Of a stretch of 5,674 nucleotides of DNA, positions 5,162 through 5,674 are shown in pieces. Source of the stretch: Candidatus Bathyarchaeota archaeon. GTDB lineage: Archaea; Thermoproteota; Bathyarchaeia; 40CM-2-53-6. The notes below the pieces were generated by a model, which ran no database searches, was not told the origin of the DNA, and saw only the letters and a program-made list of their open reading frames with translations. The stretch lies in contig VBBG01000094.1 in NCBI GenBank assembly GCA_005882905.1, positions 1 through 5,674 of the forward strand. Reading direction: 5' to 3'. Every line of letters begins with the position of its first letter. The stretch's first letter is position 1. Position numbers and translations under genes: made by a program.

Positions 5162-5674
5162 ATGATCGACACTTCTTGGCATGAGGGCCTGAGAAACGTT
5201 CCAGGATTTTCTCTACCTGTACTGGCCAGCGCGGGACTTGAAAGCCGCGCGAGTAGAATTGCGGAGCGGGTCGTCAAGGCACATCGATTTCTCAGCAAAA
5301 CCCTGGAATTTACACCTCCATCCGCGCTACTGGTACTCTCGATCGCAGACTGGCCCAGTCGATCTGGGACCCAGGTGTACGGGATGCCGCATTTCAGAGC
5401 AGGGAACCTCATCGTCGCAGGTCAGCCCGCAGATTTCTGGCAGGGATTCGTTAGCATGATAAGGGAAGAATCTGCTGAGTCTCTGAAACGGGCCGAAGAA
5501 GTCTACCGAGGTCCTAACGGAAGTATCGATTTTTCGCCCTTTTTCGATATGCTAGCGGTTCATGAACTAGGCCATATCTTCCACGACCAAGTGCCCTTCC
5601 GTTTTCCTCGGGCATGGCTTACCGAGTTCTTCGCCAATCTCTGCCTACATGCTTACGTTGCCTCTGTAGAACCT
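5162..5674 (+). CDS. HExxH zinc metallopeptidase-like protein (3' end outside window)
   Basis: The frame is open from ATG 5162 to the last base, giving the first 171 residues of a longer protein. HELGH at 134-138 is a zinc-binding HExxH motif (H134, H138 ligands; E135 base). Seventeen residues later, in the helix AWLTEFFANLCLHAY (151-165), E155 is well placed as the third ligand, so this is a gluzincin-type site. The region before it mixes strands (SALLVLSIADW, NLIVAGQ) with an amphipathic helix around 93-115. There is no signal peptide or membrane helix in the visible part, so it is probably cytoplasmic. It shows no clear similarity to the small HExxH protein at 299-679 beyond the motif and has different ligand spacing. 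I do not recognise a named family. Leaderless expression is suggested by the TATA-like element 22 bp upstream. Confidence 0.75.
   Translation, partial: MIDTSWHEGLRNVPGFSLPVLASAGLESRASRIAERVVKAHRFLSKTLEFTPPSALLVLSIADWPSRSGTQVYGMPHFRAGNLIVAGQPADFWQGFVSMIREESAESLKRAEEVYRGPNGSIDFSPFFDMLAVHELGHIFHDQVPFRFPRAWLTEFFANLCLHAYVASVEP

Noticed and set aside
5140..5459. Short open frames on both strands overlapping the second HExxH gene
   Set aside because: They overlap a longer frame that contains HELGH and a matching third-ligand helix, and neither shows a motif.

Overview
The window looks archaeal. Evidence: A/T-rich TATA-box-like elements sit about 25 to 45 bp upstream of several starts, Shine-Dalgarno motifs are few, at least two genes can only start at TTG, and a regulator pair (a protein made of Lrp-type RAM domains and a divergent ACT-domain protein) matches families I associate with archaea. 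GC content is moderate and codons often end in C or G. A mesophilic soil or sediment member of the TACK archaea (Thaumarchaeota/Bathyarchaeia-like) is my best guess, but nothing here fixes the taxon.

Layout, left to right. (1) 1-264 is the 3' end of an alpha/beta-hydrolase gene, followed after 34 bp by a small HExxH zinc-metallopeptidase-like gene (299-679, TTG start). (2) 829-2316 encodes a secreted beta-propeller of the BNR/sialidase type with a signal peptide, five Asp-boxes and ten cysteines. It ends at a 9-bp hairpin plus T5 that looks like an intrinsic terminator. (3) 2564-2752 encodes a very short two-helix membrane protein resembling DUF3096. (4) 2851-3693 encodes a classical short-chain dehydrogenase/reductase close to the retinol-dehydrogenase-like branch, with all catalytic residues present. 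(5) 3731-4411, on the minus strand and convergent with the reductase, encodes an ACT-domain protein. (6) 4510-5022 diverges from it and encodes two tandem RAM (AsnC_trans_reg) domains with no helix-turn-helix. (7) 5162 to the window end is the 5' part of a second, unrelated HExxH metallopeptidase-like gene.

Most genes appear to be independent housekeeping or accessory units. The part that reads as a system is the 98-bp divergent region between the ACT-domain gene and the tandem-RAM gene. Both proteins belong to families that bind amino acids or other small effectors. They appear to share one TATA box, and two 16-bp inverted repeats with N6 spacers lie between that box and the RAM start codon. 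This suggests a coordinated amino-acid-responsive control locus. No RNA genes, CRISPR arrays, insertion sequences or prophage features were seen.
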